Below, piece after piece: positions 63,660-64,000 of a DNA stretch of 64,000 nucleotides; positions within the stretch are counted from its first letter, which is position 1; every line of letters starts with the position of its first letter. Made by a program: the position numbers and the translations under genes. The notes below the pieces were generated by a model. That model worked only from the letters and a program-made list of their open reading frames with translations, was not told where the DNA came from and ran no database searches. This DNA comes from Angiostrongylus vasorum (Eukaryota; Nematoda; Chromadorea; Rhabditida; Metastrongylidae), in contig JADANN010000446.1 of NCBI GenBank assembly GCA_018806985.1, positions 415,001 to 479,000 on the forward strand, in the 5' to 3' direction.

Positions 63660-64000
63660 CCGCTTTTGTTATTAGGGACATAAAAAAATAATAAAAAGCA
63701 ACACTATAAAATAATTAAGACGACTGGTAGTTCAAAAAAGCAGGACGACGTGGGTTTCTGACACGACCTTGGACACTTTGAAAGGTCTGTCAACGATTTC
63801 AGAATAAATTAATTGACAAGAAACAACTGGAGCTGGAACTGAAAAATTAGGTCACAAAGCAGATATTTTCAATGGTTATATGAATAGCGCAAAATTTGTC
63901 GACAGCAAAAAGGTCAAAATTCAAAATACGTTAAGAATTGGACACCAAAATTGGGTAAGAAAAGTAGGGTTCTACTAATTCTTTAACATTTCATCACTTT

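Overview
The window looks like the genome of a parasitic nematode, most likely a strongylid (hookworm-like) worm. The evidence is AT-rich DNA, short introns with TTTCAG-type acceptors, candidate trans-splice acceptors directly before start codons, two families of RTE-type non-LTR retrotransposon, a mariner element, and a rhodopsin-like chemoreceptor-type gene. No bacterial-style operons, rRNA, CRISPR arrays or convincing functional tRNA genes were seen. The species is inferred, not proven.

Most of the sequence is transposon-derived. RTE-1 occurs as copies at about 1.0-4.7 kb (+), 10.8-14.2 kb (-), 39.7-40.4 kb (-), 40.5-42.6 kb (-) and 47.6-50.9 kb (+), plus decayed pieces at 24.9-25.2, 44.2-44.9 and 58.1-59.7 kb. 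RTE-2 has a fairly well preserved copy at 7.9-10.6 kb (+) and fragments at 20.7-21.8 (-) and 22.7-23.0 kb (+). There is a Penelope-like GIY-YIG fragment at 0.1-0.75 kb and a nested, broken mariner at 52.9-54.7 kb. Four short-repeat families, named here SINE1 to SINE4, recur throughout. SINE1 is an inverted (foldback) element whose arms each carry a tRNA-like head. SINE2 and SINE3 share a central domain of about 55 bp. SINE4 ends in the same 3' tail as RTE-2, so RTE-2 is its probable mobilising partner.

The host genes I can support are few. (1) A seven-exon 7TM receptor gene on the minus strand spans 23.58-15.10 kb, and its introns are packed with RTE and SINE copies. (2) A two-exon gene at 62.13-62.47 kb encodes a 90-residue secreted precursor; after a Lys-Arg site it carries a 46-residue Gly-Pro-Trp-rich cationic peptide. 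(3) A pair of small secreted-protein genes lies in the two arms of a 1.6-kb inverted duplication (45.35-45.63 kb minus, 57.44-57.70 kb plus), each with a TATA box about 190-200 bp upstream and a trans-splice-type acceptor at the ATG. A few orphan exons are listed with low confidence.

The most novel-looking items are the GPW-rich peptide, the inverted pair of secreted-protein genes, the LINE/SINE tail sharing, the foldback tRNA-SINE, and a dispersed inverted motif resembling a minimal hammerhead ribozyme core. All calls rest on reading the sequence by eye; nothing was aligned to a database.
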